Origin: JBBRCX01 sp038204465 | GTDB taxonomy: Bacteria > Planctomycetota > Phycisphaerae > Tepidisphaerales > Tepidisphaeraceae | Length of the DNA stretch: 46,008 bases | Direction: 5' to 3' | Assembly: GCA_038204465.1 (NCBI GenBank) | Contig: JBBRCX010000030.1 | Span: forward strand, 1-46,008 | In this document: one piece after another, positions 16,621 to 25,264 of the stretch | Numbering within the stretch: the stretch's first letter is position 1 | Layout: the number at the start of each line of letters is the position of its first letter | Program-made: the position numbers and the translations under genes | The notes under the pieces: model-generated | Databases searched by the model: none | What the model saw: only the letters and a program-made list of their open reading frames with translations | Told to the model about the DNA's origin: nothing

Positions 16621-17409
16621 TCAGTGCGAGATAGAGATGTTGCGAGTGGGTTGGGAGTGGCGGAGGCTCTTGTCGTGCCGGGCGATGGAACGCGCTTTGC
16701 GCTCGATGGAGCGCTGGAGGCTGTCGACCGACTTCAGGCCGCGCGCTTGCGCGTAGCGCTCGAGCCAGTGCCTGCGTTGAGCGTCGGTGATTGGGTGCTT
16801 CGTGGTGCTGTACCAGAACTGTGCGAGGTCTTTGATGATCCACCGGCCGCGCGTGAGGATGCCGGGCAGACGACGGACACGGGCGGTGTCGATCAGCTTC
16901 AGGTCCATACGCTCGGGATCGATACTGGCCATGAAGTGACAGAGATACAGATCACGATGATGCAGCCCGCTCGAATGAAGCTTGGCCGCCAGGTAGGCGG
17001 TCGGCTCGAGCAGATGTTGAAAATCGATGCCGGCGTCGATGGCCTTGTCAGCCGGCAGATAGCCGCTCAGGTCTTCGAAGATGACAAAGCTGCGGCGATC
17101 GACAAGCTTTCCCCAACCGACTAGCGGAGCGGTGGGAATCTGCTCAGCGGTGAGCGCCGCGTGACCTTTTACCTCATCATCGGCCGGCGTCGTGAAGCCG
17201 TATGCGGGTTGATAGCGCTTGATGTGGAGACGGACCTTCCTGCCGTCCTCCCACAGCGCATCGAGCGTGCAGTTTTCCCGGTCGGGCAGCTTGCGCCAGA
17301 CGAGGATCTCGGGATGATCGAAGACCGTTTCGGCGTCGAGCCCGACGCGGCGTATCAGCGATTGGTAACCTGCAGCGATGCGAAACTCGTTCTTCGAAGC
17401 GGAAAACAT
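16621..17409 (-). CDS. Lipopolysaccharide kinase (Kdo/WaaP) family protein
   Basis: A 262-aa protein-kinase-like fold of the Kdo/WaaP type, which phosphorylates heptose or Kdo in the lipopolysaccharide core on the inner face of the membrane. Visible features: the lysine strand KVRLHIKRYQPAYG, hinge FVIFEDLSGYLP, catalytic loop LHHRDLYLCHFM with the HRD motif, the metal-binding aspartate in LKLIDTARVRR, and the closing RWIIKDLAQFWYST. Substrate is inferred. No strong ribosome site is seen before ATG 17409. It lies next to a glycosyltransferase and is divergent from the MazG-like gene. Confidence 0.85.
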   Translation of the reverse strand: MFSASKNEFRIAAGYQSLIRRVGLDAETVFDHPEILVWRKLPDRENCTLDALWEDGRKVRLHIKRYQPAYGFTTPADDEVKGHAALTAEQIPTAPLVGWGKLVDRRSFVIFEDLSGYLPADKAIDAGIDFQHLLEPTAYLAAKLHSSGLHHRDLYLCHFMASIDPERMDLKLIDTARVRRLPGILTRGRWIIKDLAQFWYSTTKHPITDAQRRHWLERYAQARGLKSVDSLQRSIERKARSIARHDKSLRHSQPTRNISISH

Positions 17410-17479
17410 GGGCTCTACGTTTACACTACCATACCGCGGTTTGCCGCCGGCCCGGTAACGATACCGGCGCAGCGGCTGT

Positions 17480-17496
17480 TATGATGGTTGAACTTC
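17480..17496 (+). promoter_or_regulatory. Putative -10 box of the MazG-like gene
   Basis: TATGAT (17480-17485) ends 11 bases before ATG 17497, leaving a leader of only a few bases. The -35 is weak and there is no Shine-Dalgarno. Confidence 0.3.
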
Positions 17497-17781
17497 ATGG
17501 ATTCTCGCCAACTCACGCTGAGCGATCTTCAGAAGCACGTATCGGGACGCTATGAAGCCGCCGATCGGGCGCGCGGATGGCCGAAGACGTTCGCATGGTT
17601 CATCGAGGAAGTCGGCGAGCTTGCGACCGCGCTAAACGGTGACGACCGGGCGAACCTCGAGGAGGAGTTTGCCGACGTAATCGCGTGGCTCTGTACGCTG
17701 GCGAACGTTACCGATGTGGACCTGGCCGCCGCGGTCACGCGAAAGTATCTCAGCGATCTTCCGCCGGAAGGGGTGAAGTGA
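17497..17781 (+). CDS. MazG-like nucleotide pyrophosphohydrolase
   Basis: A 94-aa all-alpha NTP pyrophosphohydrolase of the MazG/dUTPase-like group, which cleaves nucleoside triphosphates to monophosphate and pyrophosphate. The metal-binding motif is present as two acidic helices: WFIEEVGELATAL and LEEEFADVIAWLCTLAN (E-E-x-x-E and E-x-x-D pattern). It is a minimal single-domain form. A TTG three codons upstream is also possible, but ATG 17497 fits the family start. Substrate cannot be told from sequence. Confidence 0.85.
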   Translation: MDSRQLTLSDLQKHVSGRYEAADRARGWPKTFAWFIEEVGELATALNGDDRANLEEEFADVIAWLCTLANVTDVDLAAAVTRKYLSDLPPEGVK

Positions 17782-17873
17782 TCGCGCAGCGGGTTACAAG
17801 GTGCGCTGTGCACGTCGCGACGCGCAAACGAAGCTTAAACGTGAGCCCGGCGGGCCGCAGATCGCTGATTTCG

Positions 17874-17910
17874 TTGAAACTTTGGGCCGCGCCGCGTATT
17901 GTCTTGATCG
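17874..17910 (+). promoter_or_regulatory. Leaderless promoter of the 834-aa gene
   Basis: TTGAAA (17874-17879), a 17-bp spacer and TATTGT (17897-17902) end eight bases before ATG 17911. There is no Shine-Dalgarno. This is the clearest leaderless arrangement in the window. Confidence 0.55.
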
Positions 17911-20415
17911 ATGCGTTCCTTCCTGGCGGGGCTTTTTTTTCTGATTATTCCGACTGCTGCTTTCGCCCAGGTGACGGGCCTGGTTGAGAGCATCGGCTTC
18001 GGCAACAGCTACCGCCCCGACTGCTGGACGCCGATGGTTGTTCAGCTCAAAAGCGACATTGCCGAGCCGGCCAATTACCAGCTCCGGGTCTACCAGGATG
18101 ACCTCGACAAGGACCACCCGGTCTACGTGAAGGACATCGCCCTGGGGGGCAAGCAGACGGAGCGCTACTGGACCTACTTCCTCCCGCAGCCCTCGGGACT
18201 TCCGGACAGCATGGGCGGCGCGTCGCAGGCCGCCAAGGAGTTGGAGAAGGCGCTCAAGGTGAAGCTGTTCACCCCCGGCGGAAAGCAGGTGGGGCAGCAG
18301 TTGTCGATCAGCTTCGCCATCACCAATCTCGATCCCAAGCGAGCCTACGGCACGCGCACGCGCGGCACAAAGCTAATCCTCTATGTAAAGAACAGCGAGG
18401 ACCTGGCTTGGCGCGATTACGAGGTGGCCAAGGGTCTGAGCGAAGACGTGCTGATGGTGTCGGCGTTTCCCAAGGACCTGCCGGAAGATGTTCGCGGCTA
18501 CGAGGCGGTCGATGGAATCGTCTGGCTCGACGCCAACGCCGATGAGCTCAGTGCGGGCGGCGCCCGCATCCTACCGGCGCTGCAGGACTATGTGCGCCAG
18601 GGCGGCCGAATGGTCATCTGCCAGCCGAACGAGAAGTTCAAGATTGAAGCGCTTTCCGACCTGTGCCCTATATTCCTGAAAGACGCCGGCGACAACTGGA
18701 CGCTGGACATCCGCGATCGGCAGGACCTGACGGCTTTGTTGGAGATGGCCCAGCCGCCCGTCAGCATCTACGTCGACAACCCATCGCGCGAGAAAATGGC
18801 GGAGGGCTGGAAGCGCATCGAGCAGCGCGGCGCGCCGTTCAAGATCGCTTATGCGAAGCCGAAGCCCGGCGCCGTGGTGGAGCGGTGGATTGACTGGAGC
18901 ACGGACTCGAAGCAGAGCGTCGTGACGCCTTACGTCGCGCGCATTGCGTATGGCCTTGGGACCGTGACGTGGATAGCGCAGGATTTAGGTAACCGCGGCC
19001 TGATGGGTCCCGACGCGAGCGGCTGGCCTTACATCTGGGACAGGGTCTTCGGATGGAAGCAGCTCACACTGGTTCTTCGCGAAGGCCAGGATCCGGAGAA
19101 GAGAATCGATGAAGCGTTTCAAGTCGACAGCACGGTGGACCTCGGCCACTCGCTGGTCAGCGGCATGGAGCACACCAGCCGCGCCGGCTATTACATCTTC
19201 CTGGCGGTCATCTTCTTCATCGCCTACTGGGTGCTGGCGGGCCCGGGCAGTTATTTCTTCCTCGCTTCCAAACAGCGGAAACAGCTGAGCTGGATGGTCT
19301 ACGCCGTTTGCGCGATCGCAGCAACCGCGCTGACGATCCTTGTCGTTCGCCTGGTCCTTCGCGGCGCGCCTGAGGCGCATCACATCACCATCGTCCGCGC
19401 CGTGCAGGGCAGCGGAGGGAGCAACGGCGAGGCGAAGTGGAGCGCCGTCGCCCACAGCCGCATCGGACTGTACATTCCCAGCGATGGGATGCAGCAGGTC
19501 GCGCTGAAAGACAACCAGGCAGGCGCCGTCAGTTACGTGAGCCCCTTCGCGGTCCCGCCGCATTATCACAACCCGGAGCAGGGCTGGAACGACGGCCAGC
19601 CCTACGATGTGCCGATTCGCGACGCCACCGCAACGGACCCCGTTTCCATCGAAGTGCCCTACCGCAGCACGCTGAAGAAGCTGCAGGCACGCTGGGTCGG
19701 CTCGATCGGGGGCGGCATCGGCGGCTCCGCGAAACTGATCTCGCGCGATAAGCCGCTCGCGCAAAAGAACGGCAAGCCGCTGGAGTTCAGCCCGATCGAC
19801 GGACACCTGATGAACCAGACGGGCCGCGACTTGCGCAACATCTATTTCGCCTTCTATTCCCCGCCGGAGGGCGGCGCGATTGGTGTCGATTGGGTGCTCT
19901 ACGTCCCTCGCTGGATGGACCAGAAGCCGCTGGAACTGGCGGACGAGTTCCGCGCGGCGCGGCAGCTCAACGCGATCACCGGCGCAAATCTGCCGGGCCA
20001 CGATTACAACGTTCGCGGATGGATCGAGCGGCAATGGGACGAGTATTGGTACTCCGGGCTTGGAACTTCCAATATGAATGAGCTGTTTGATGATTCGGAC
20101 CAGTCGGTGCGGAAATCGTTCCCTATGATGGCATTGTTCGACCGGCTCAAGCCGCAGGCAGCCCGCGGCCGCGACATCAACGGCACGCACCGGGTCGAGC
20201 TGGTGCGGCGCAGCGGGCGCGAGCTGGATGTCTCCTCGCTGATGGGCGCCGGGCAGTTGATCGTGCTGGCTCAGAGCGACGTGCCCGGGCCGCTCCCGTT
20301 TCCGCTGGAAGTGCGCGGGAACCGCACGGAGGGGGTCGGGACGACGCTGTATGAGTTTGCGATGCCGCTGGACCGCAGCGAGATCCCGGCGACCCAGCCC
20401 GCCGCCGAAACGTAA
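17911..20415 (+). CDS. Large membrane-anchored protein, probable partner of the ABC transporter
   Basis: An 834-aa protein with a cleavable signal peptide (MRSFLAGLFFLIIPTAAFAQ), a large extracytoplasmic part, then two membrane helices at about 424-450 and 461-483 and a second soluble part. The segment YEAVDGIVWLDANADELSAGGARILPALQDYVRQGGRMVICQ resembles the glutamine-amidotransferase-like fold found in proteins beside ABC-2 exporters (for example GldG-type proteins); this is inference. The C-terminus ends in a planctomycete-like PATQPAAET tail. It precedes an ABC ATPase by about 150 bp and probably belongs to the same system. I do not recognise a named family. Confidence 0.7.
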   Translation: MRSFLAGLFFLIIPTAAFAQVTGLVESIGFGNSYRPDCWTPMVVQLKSDIAEPANYQLRVYQDDLDKDHPVYVKDIALGGKQTERYWTYFLPQPSGLPDSMGGASQAAKELEKALKVKLFTPGGKQVGQQLSISFAITNLDPKRAYGTRTRGTKLILYVKNSEDLAWRDYEVAKGLSEDVLMVSAFPKDLPEDVRGYEAVDGIVWLDANADELSAGGARILPALQDYVRQGGRMVICQPNEKFKIEALSDLCPIFLKDAGDNWTLDIRDRQDLTALLEMAQPPVSIYVDNPSREKMAEGWKRIEQRGAPFKIAYAKPKPGAVVERWIDWSTDSKQSVVTPYVARIAYGLGTVTWIAQDLGNRGLMGPDASGWPYIWDRVFGWKQLTLVLREGQDPEKRIDEAFQVDSTVDLGHSLVSGMEHTSRAGYYIFLAVIFFIAYWVLAGPGSYFFLASKQRKQLSWMVYAVCAIAATALTILVVRLVLRGAPEAHHITIVRAVQGSGGSNGEAKWSAVAHSRIGLYIPSDGMQQVALKDNQAGAVSYVSPFAVPPHYHNPEQGWNDGQPYDVPIRDATATDPVSIEVPYRSTLKKLQARWVGSIGGGIGGSAKLISRDKPLAQKNGKPLEFSPIDGHLMNQTGRDLRNIYFAFYSPPEGGAIGVDWVLYVPRWMDQKPLELADEFRAARQLNAITGANLPGHDYNVRGWIERQWDEYWYSGLGTSNMNELFDDSDQSVRKSFPMMALFDRLKPQAARGRDINGTHRVELVRRSGRELDVSSLMGAGQLIVLAQSDVPGPLPFPLEVRGNRTEGVGTTLYEFAMPLDRSEIPATQPAAET

Positions 20416-20457
20416 CCGACGGCGAGCGCGCGGTGAACGTAGTAGTTGCATGAAACC

Positions 20458-20518
20458 GCATGGGCGTCTCGTCCATGTAAGATCTCAGGGCTATGCACGG
20501 GCGAGACGCCCGTGCCAC
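20458..20518. repeat. Pair of inverted REP-like palindromes, copy 1
   Basis: The left hairpin (20458-20477) pairs GCATGGGCG with CGTCCATG around TCT; the right one (20495-20518) pairs GCACGGGCG with CGCCCGTGC around AGA and ends in CCAC. The two are in opposite orientation, 17 bp apart. The heptamer AGTTGCA flanks the unit on both sides (20444-20450 and 20524-20530). Confidence 0.75.
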
Positions 20519-20562
20519 GATGGAGTTGCAATAAACGCTAATCGTTGTGCGAAGGTGTCTCG

Positions 20563-21501
20563 ATGGCAGTAATGATCAAGACGGTGAACCTGACGAAACG
20601 CTACGGCACACTGGTTGCGCTGTCGAACCTCAACCTCGAGATCGAGGAAGGGGATTGCTTCGGCTTCATCGGCCCCAATGGCGCGGGCAAGTCCACCACG
20701 ATCAAGATCCTGGCGACGCTGCTTCAGCCCACCTGGGGCGAAGCGCGTGTGTGCGATTTCGTCGTCGGCTACCAGTCGCGGCAGATCCGCCCGCTCATCG
20801 GCTACGTGCCCGACTACTTCGGCGCTTACGAGGACATGGTCGTCCAGGAATACCTGGAGTTCTTCGCCGCCGCTTACAACATCAACGGCGCTGCGCGGGT
20901 GAGGATTGTGAACGATGTGCTGGAGCTGACCGACCTCGGCTACAAGCGCGACGCGCTGGTGGATGGCCTTTCGCGCGGCATGAAGCAGCGGCTCTCGATC
21001 GGGCGCGTGCTGGTGCATGACCCCAAGGTGTTGCTGCTGGACGAGCCGGCAGGCAACCTCGACCCGCGGGCCCGCATTGAGATGCGCGAATTGCTTAAGG
21101 AACTACAGCGCCGCAAGAAGACCATCCTGATCTCGTCGCACATTCTGCCCGAGCTGGCGGACCTCTGTAACACCGTCGGGATCATCGAGCAGGGCGAGTT
21201 GCTGTACAGCGGACCCGTCGCCGACATCGTCCGCAAGGCCAAGGCGGGCACCATGCTGCACGTCGGCGTCGCGCCGGGACAGCAGGAACTCGCCGCCGCT
21301 CTGCTCAGCCAGGACCCGAAGGTGGAAAATGTCGCATCCAACAACGGGCACCTCGAGATCTCTCTCAGGGAAGGCGTTGACGACTACAGCTTCATCCCGC
21401 AGCGGCTCGTGCAGGCCGGCTACAAGCTCACGCTTCTGCGGGAGGAGGAAGTGAATCTGGAGACGGCATTCATGCGCCTGACCAAGGGAATGGTCCAATA
21501 G
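20563..21501 (+). CDS. ABC transporter ATP-binding protein
   Basis: A 312-aa ATPase of the ABC-2 export class. Walker A is GPNGAGKST (37-45), the signature is LSRGMKQRL (from 136), Walker B LLLDEP (157-162) with the following AGNLDP, and the switch histidine is in ISSHILPELA. The C-terminal domain (about 220-312) is typical for this class. It powers export through the membrane subunit, most likely the double permease at 22961. ATG 20563 is preferred because GAAGGTG lies upstream. The fucosidase gene follows after 18 bp, separating the ATPase from its permease. Confidence 0.93.
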   Translation: MAVMIKTVNLTKRYGTLVALSNLNLEIEEGDCFGFIGPNGAGKSTTIKILATLLQPTWGEARVCDFVVGYQSRQIRPLIGYVPDYFGAYEDMVVQEYLEFFAAAYNINGAARVRIVNDVLELTDLGYKRDALVDGLSRGMKQRLSIGRVLVHDPKVLLLDEPAGNLDPRARIEMRELLKELQRRKKTILISSHILPELADLCNTVGIIEQGELLYSGPVADIVRKAKAGTMLHVGVAPGQQELAAALLSQDPKVENVASNNGHLEISLREGVDDYSFIPQRLVQAGYKLTLLREEEVNLETAFMRLTKGMVQ

Positions 21502-21519
21502 CAGGGGCTTTACTCACTG

Positions 21520-22773
21520 ATGCAAGATCGCACGGACTGGTTTACCGCCGCCCGCTTCGGGATGTTCATCCACTGGGGAATCTACGCGATTCCCGCGCGC
21601 GGTGAATGGGTGCGCAACTTCGAGAAGCTGTCGGACGAGGCGTATCAGCCTTACTTCAACGAGTTCAACCCGGTCCGCTATGACCCGGGCAAATGGGCAT
21701 CACTGGCGCGGCAGGCGGGAATGAAGTATGCCATTCTCACCGCCAAGCACCACGACGGGTTTTGCCTTTTCGACAGCAAGTTGACCGACTTCAAGGCGAC
21801 GAACACGCCCGCCAGGCGCGACCTGGTCCGCGAGTATGTCGAAGCGTTTCGCGCCGAGGGCCTGCGCGTGGGTTTGTATTATTCGCTGCCGGACTGGCAT
21901 CACCCGCACTACCCGGTCGACGGCAACCATGCGATGCGCGACAACGAGCAATTGAAGGCACAGCCGCGGCAGTTCGCGAAGTATCAGGACTACCTGCACG
22001 GCCAGGTTCGCGAGTTGCTGAGCAACTACGGCACGATCGACATCCTTTGGTTTGACTACAGCTATGAGCACATGTCGGGGGAAGCGTGGCGGGCCAACGA
22101 GCTGATGAAGATGGTCCGCGCGCTGCAGCCGGGGATTATCACCAACAACCGCCTTATCGCCGGCCATCACGGGCCTCCGCCGGTGGATCGTCTCGGCGAC
22201 ATTGCCACGCCCGAGCAGTGCATTCCGCCCGAGGGCGTGCGCGACACCGCCGGCAACCGCGTGCCGTGGGAAGCCTGCGTGACGATGAACGACGGGTGGG
22301 GCTACACGCGCGAGAACAAGAACTTCAAGTCAACCGCGATGCTCGTCCGCATGCTGGTTGAATGCGTTTCAAAGAACGGCAACTTCCTCCTGAACGTCGG
22401 CCCGACGGCGCTCGGCGAGATTCAGCCGGAGTCGGTCCAACGCCTCGAGCAGATCGGGCGCTGGATCGATGCGAATGGAGAGAGCATCTACGGGGCAGGC
22501 GCGACGGAACTTGTTCGCAAGCCCGAGTGGGGGCGATTCACGCAGAAGGGCAACACGCTTTACGCCCACGTGCTGGACAAGCCGGCCGGGCCGATACCAA
22601 TGCCCGGATGGAAGAAGAAGGTGCGCAAAGCCCGGCTGCTATCAGACGGCTCGGAAGTGAGTATCGCCAAACCGTGGAACGTAGAGGCCGATTCGCCCGA
22701 CCTGTATCTGCACCTTCCGAGCGCCGAGCTCCCGGATCCAATCGACACCGTCATTGCGCTTGAATTGATGTAG
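21520..22773 (+). CDS. Alpha-L-fucosidase (GH29)
   Basis: A 417-aa family 29 glycoside hydrolase that releases alpha-linked L-fucose. The family start is complete (WFTAARFGMFIHWGIYAIPARGEW), followed by the substrate-binding AILTAKHHDGFCLFDS, and the nucleophile Asp179 in DILWFDYSYE. There is no signal peptide, so the enzyme acts in the cytoplasm unless exported otherwise. It lies between the ATPase and permease genes of an ABC system, 18 bp after the ATPase. Planctomycetes are known degraders of fucosylated polysaccharides. A short C-terminal beta domain follows. Confidence 0.93.
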   Translation: MQDRTDWFTAARFGMFIHWGIYAIPARGEWVRNFEKLSDEAYQPYFNEFNPVRYDPGKWASLARQAGMKYAILTAKHHDGFCLFDSKLTDFKATNTPARRDLVREYVEAFRAEGLRVGLYYSLPDWHHPHYPVDGNHAMRDNEQLKAQPRQFAKYQDYLHGQVRELLSNYGTIDILWFDYSYEHMSGEAWRANELMKMVRALQPGIITNNRLIAGHHGPPPVDRLGDIATPEQCIPPEGVRDTAGNRVPWEACVTMNDGWGYTRENKNFKSTAMLVRMLVECVSKNGNFLLNVGPTALGEIQPESVQRLEQIGRWIDANGESIYGAGATELVRKPEWGRFTQKGNTLYAHVLDKPAGPIPMPGWKKKVRKARLLSDGSEVSIAKPWNVEADSPDLYLHLPSAELPDPIDTVIALELM

Positions 22774-22781
22774 TGCCAAAA

Positions 22782-22883
22782 GTGGCACGGGCGTCTCGCC
22801 CGTGCGAGCCAATCTGAGGTGAAACAAAACCAGACTATTCTGACTCCTCCAGCCGTCAGCACGGGCGAGACGCCCGTGCCACT
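22782..22883. repeat. Pair of inverted REP-like palindromes, copy 2
   Basis: GTG followed by GCACGGGCG, TCT and CGCCCGTGC (stem 22785-22805) faces GCACGGGCG, AGA and CGCCCGTGC followed by CAC (stem 22859-22879), with about 53 bp between. Both stems are perfect. The whole unit starts GTGGCAC and ends GTGCCAC. Confidence 0.8.
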
Positions 22884-22929
22884 CAGACATACTCGGCGTC
22901 GCGCAGTTGTTTTGAGTCCTTCAGTGCTC

Positions 22930-22951
22930 AACGCGGGCCAGACGCCCATGC
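22930..22951. repeat. Degenerate REP-like palindrome
   Basis: ACGCGGGCC, AGA and CGCCCATGC match the same family with several changes. It ends ten bases before the permease start codon. Confidence 0.55.
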
Positions 22952-22960
22952 TTCACCACC

Positions 22961-25078
22961 ATGCTTGGCATCGCTGACTATTTTTGGCGGCTCATCCCGG
23001 CAAACCCGATCCTGCTGCGCGTGGTCGAATCCGGCGGGAAGCGCCGTCGCGACCTCATCATCCGCTGTGCATATCTCGGGCTGATGGTCTTCCTCGTGGT
23101 CTTTTCGCTGATGACCGGCGGGAGCTCGCTGGGCAGCGGAAGCCTGGGAGAACTGGCCCAGATCAGCGCCAGCATCTTCCGAAAGATGAGTTACGTGCAG
23201 CTTGGGCTGGTGGCGCTGCTGGCGCCCATCTTCACCGCAGGCGCGATCACCCAGGAGAAGGACAGCCAGACCTATGACATCCTGCTCGCGACGCCGCTGA
23301 CCAACGGGCAGATCGTGCTGGGCTCGCTGTTGTCGCGATTGTTCTTCGTTATCGCCCTGTTGATCAGCGGCATCCCGATCTTTTCCATCACGCAGATTTT
23401 CGGCGGCGTGGCCATCCGCAGCATCGTGCGCGCGTTCGGCATCGCCGCCGCCACCGCGTTCGTCACCGGCGCGCTGGCGATGGCGATCGCGGTGCTGAAG
23501 GTCGGCACCCGGCGGACGATCTTCAGCTTTTACCTGTTCATCGTGCTCTACCTGGTCGGCCTGTTCCTGTGCGATCAGCTCTGGTTCTTCCACTTTAACC
23601 TGGCCGATGGGAAGAGAAGCAGCACGAGTTGGCTGACGGGGCTGCACCCGTTTCTGGCGCTGCGCGCGGTTTTCAATGCCGAGGACTACCGCCCTCCTGA
23701 CTTCGACAACCTGCCGCCAGGCCTGCAGGGCTGGCCCGTCGGCTGGTACCTGAGCAATCCCGCCAGCTTCTACACCAGCTTCATGTTCTTCCTCAGCTTC
23801 CTGCTGGTGACGCCTTCCATCATTGTGCTGCGGCGATTGGCGCAGTCGACGACTTCGCTGAAGACGCTCGTCCTGCAGCGGCTGCACATCGTGACCGGCG
23901 ATCGCACCCGCAAGCCGCGCTTCGTCTGGGCAAATCCGATTGCATGGCGCGAAGCAAAGACCAAGGCGTCCGCCGCCCGCGCGTCGCTGCTTCGTTATGG
24001 TTTCATAGCCGGTGGGTCAGTCGCAGCACTGATCCTCGTCTGGATGTTCGCAAGCAGGCCCGATCCGACGCAGTACATCAAGGACGGTTCCTACAGTCCG
24101 AACTACAACATGCTGACGGTGTACTCCACGACAGGCGAGGGGACCCGGACGCTGCGCCTTGCCCCCGATGCGCAGATCTACGTGCGCGAGAAACAGGTCA
24201 GGCCCGACGAGCTGCACGGGCGGCTCACGGTCACGTCCGCGCTGCCCAAATCGATGCTATCGCCCACCGCCGACGATCCACAGCGCAAGGTGATGGTATG
24301 GGACACGATCCGGGCCGACGAAGTGAGGCCGCGGCTCACCGCCGACCAGACGCGAACGTTTCTTCTCGGCGCGGCGATCATTGAGTTCGCCGTGATCCTG
24401 CTGATCGTTACCAACGCCGCTGCGTCCACCGTCACGCGCGAGAAGGAGGACGGCACGCTCGATCTTCTGCTCACCACGCCGATCACCAGCCGCTATTACA
24501 TCTGGGGGAAACTGCGCGGACTGGTCAGCTTCGTATTGCCGCTGGTCGCGGTGCCGGTTGCCAGCGTGCTGCTCTTTGTGGTCTACGATTTGATCCGCTC
24601 CCTCAGCGGCGGCAACGAGACCGGCGAGCCCTGGATCGTCTTTCCCGAAGCGGTGCTCATCCTGCCGGGCATGCTGATCATCGTGTGCGCGTTCGCGGCC
24701 ATCCTCGGCATGCAGATGTCGCTGCGCTGCCGAACGACGGTCATGGCGGTCATGAGCAGCGTCGGGATCGTGGTGGGGATCTGCGCTGGTCTGGGCTGGT
24801 GCGGCTACCAGGCGCTGGAAAACGGTTCGACGGGCAGCTCGATCGGCGTGGTGCTCGGCAGCTTCAGTCCGTTCACCATCATGTCGATGCTCATCAACCC
24901 CTATTCGTCACAGGCGTTTAGCAGCACGCGGGTCACCGCGGATGATGTGGTCGGCATGCGCGTGATGATCTTCATCTTCGGCTGGGTCGCGGTCGGAGCG
25001 TACACCGCGATCGTCTGGTCGATGTACCGCTCGATGGTGAAGAATTTCGACATGACCATCCGCCGCCAGTCGCGGTGA
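22961..25078 (+). CDS. ABC-2 permease with two fused permease domains
   Basis: A 705-aa membrane protein made of two similar halves. Each has a conserved cytoplasmic motif followed by a helix bundle: ITQEKDSQTYDILLATPLT at about residue 96 and VTREKEDGTLDLLLTTPIT at about 491. Each half has about six hydrophobic helices; the linker (about 370-460) is extracytoplasmic and polar. In most ABC-2 exporters two separate permease chains pair, so this looks like a covalent dimer working with the ATPase at 20563. Substrate unknown. There is no good ribosome site; a REP-like repeat lies just upstream. Confidence 0.88.
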   Translation: MLGIADYFWRLIPANPILLRVVESGGKRRRDLIIRCAYLGLMVFLVVFSLMTGGSSLGSGSLGELAQISASIFRKMSYVQLGLVALLAPIFTAGAITQEKDSQTYDILLATPLTNGQIVLGSLLSRLFFVIALLISGIPIFSITQIFGGVAIRSIVRAFGIAAATAFVTGALAMAIAVLKVGTRRTIFSFYLFIVLYLVGLFLCDQLWFFHFNLADGKRSSTSWLTGLHPFLALRAVFNAEDYRPPDFDNLPPGLQGWPVGWYLSNPASFYTSFMFFLSFLLVTPSIIVLRRLAQSTTSLKTLVLQRLHIVTGDRTRKPRFVWANPIAWREAKTKASAARASLLRYGFIAGGSVAALILVWMFASRPDPTQYIKDGSYSPNYNMLTVYSTTGEGTRTLRLAPDAQIYVREKQVRPDELHGRLTVTSALPKSMLSPTADDPQRKVMVWDTIRADEVRPRLTADQTRTFLLGAAIIEFAVILLIVTNAAASTVTREKEDGTLDLLLTTPITSRYYIWGKLRGLVSFVLPLVAVPVASVLLFVVYDLIRSLSGGNETGEPWIVFPEAVLILPGMLIIVCAFAAILGMQMSLRCRTTVMAVMSSVGIVVGICAGLGWCGYQALENGSTGSSIGVVLGSFSPFTIMSMLINPYSSQAFSSTRVTADDVVGMRVMIFIFGWVAVGAYTAIVWSMYRSMVKNFDMTIRRQSR

Positions 25079-25264
25079 GGCCGCGATGCGAGTCCCGCAG
25101 GAGATTATGAGCCCACTCGCGGCAGTACAGACGTTTCGCTCAGCCAACTCCATCCACTACATTCCGTCGATTCGTGTACTCGAACACTCAGCGCACTCGG
25201 AAATTCTCCTGCCTCGACTACACTATCTGTCAGACCCTGGTTCTCACCGCACAAGGAAAGCCGA

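Noticed and set aside
22782..22951. CRISPR array
   Set aside because: The repeats are inverted hairpins with few copies and uneven spacing, and no cas gene is nearby.
25079..25264. Riboswitch before the glutamate dehydrogenase gene
   Set aside because: No recognised aptamer core (for example the glutamine or glycine type) is visible; only AAGGAAA before the start is supported.
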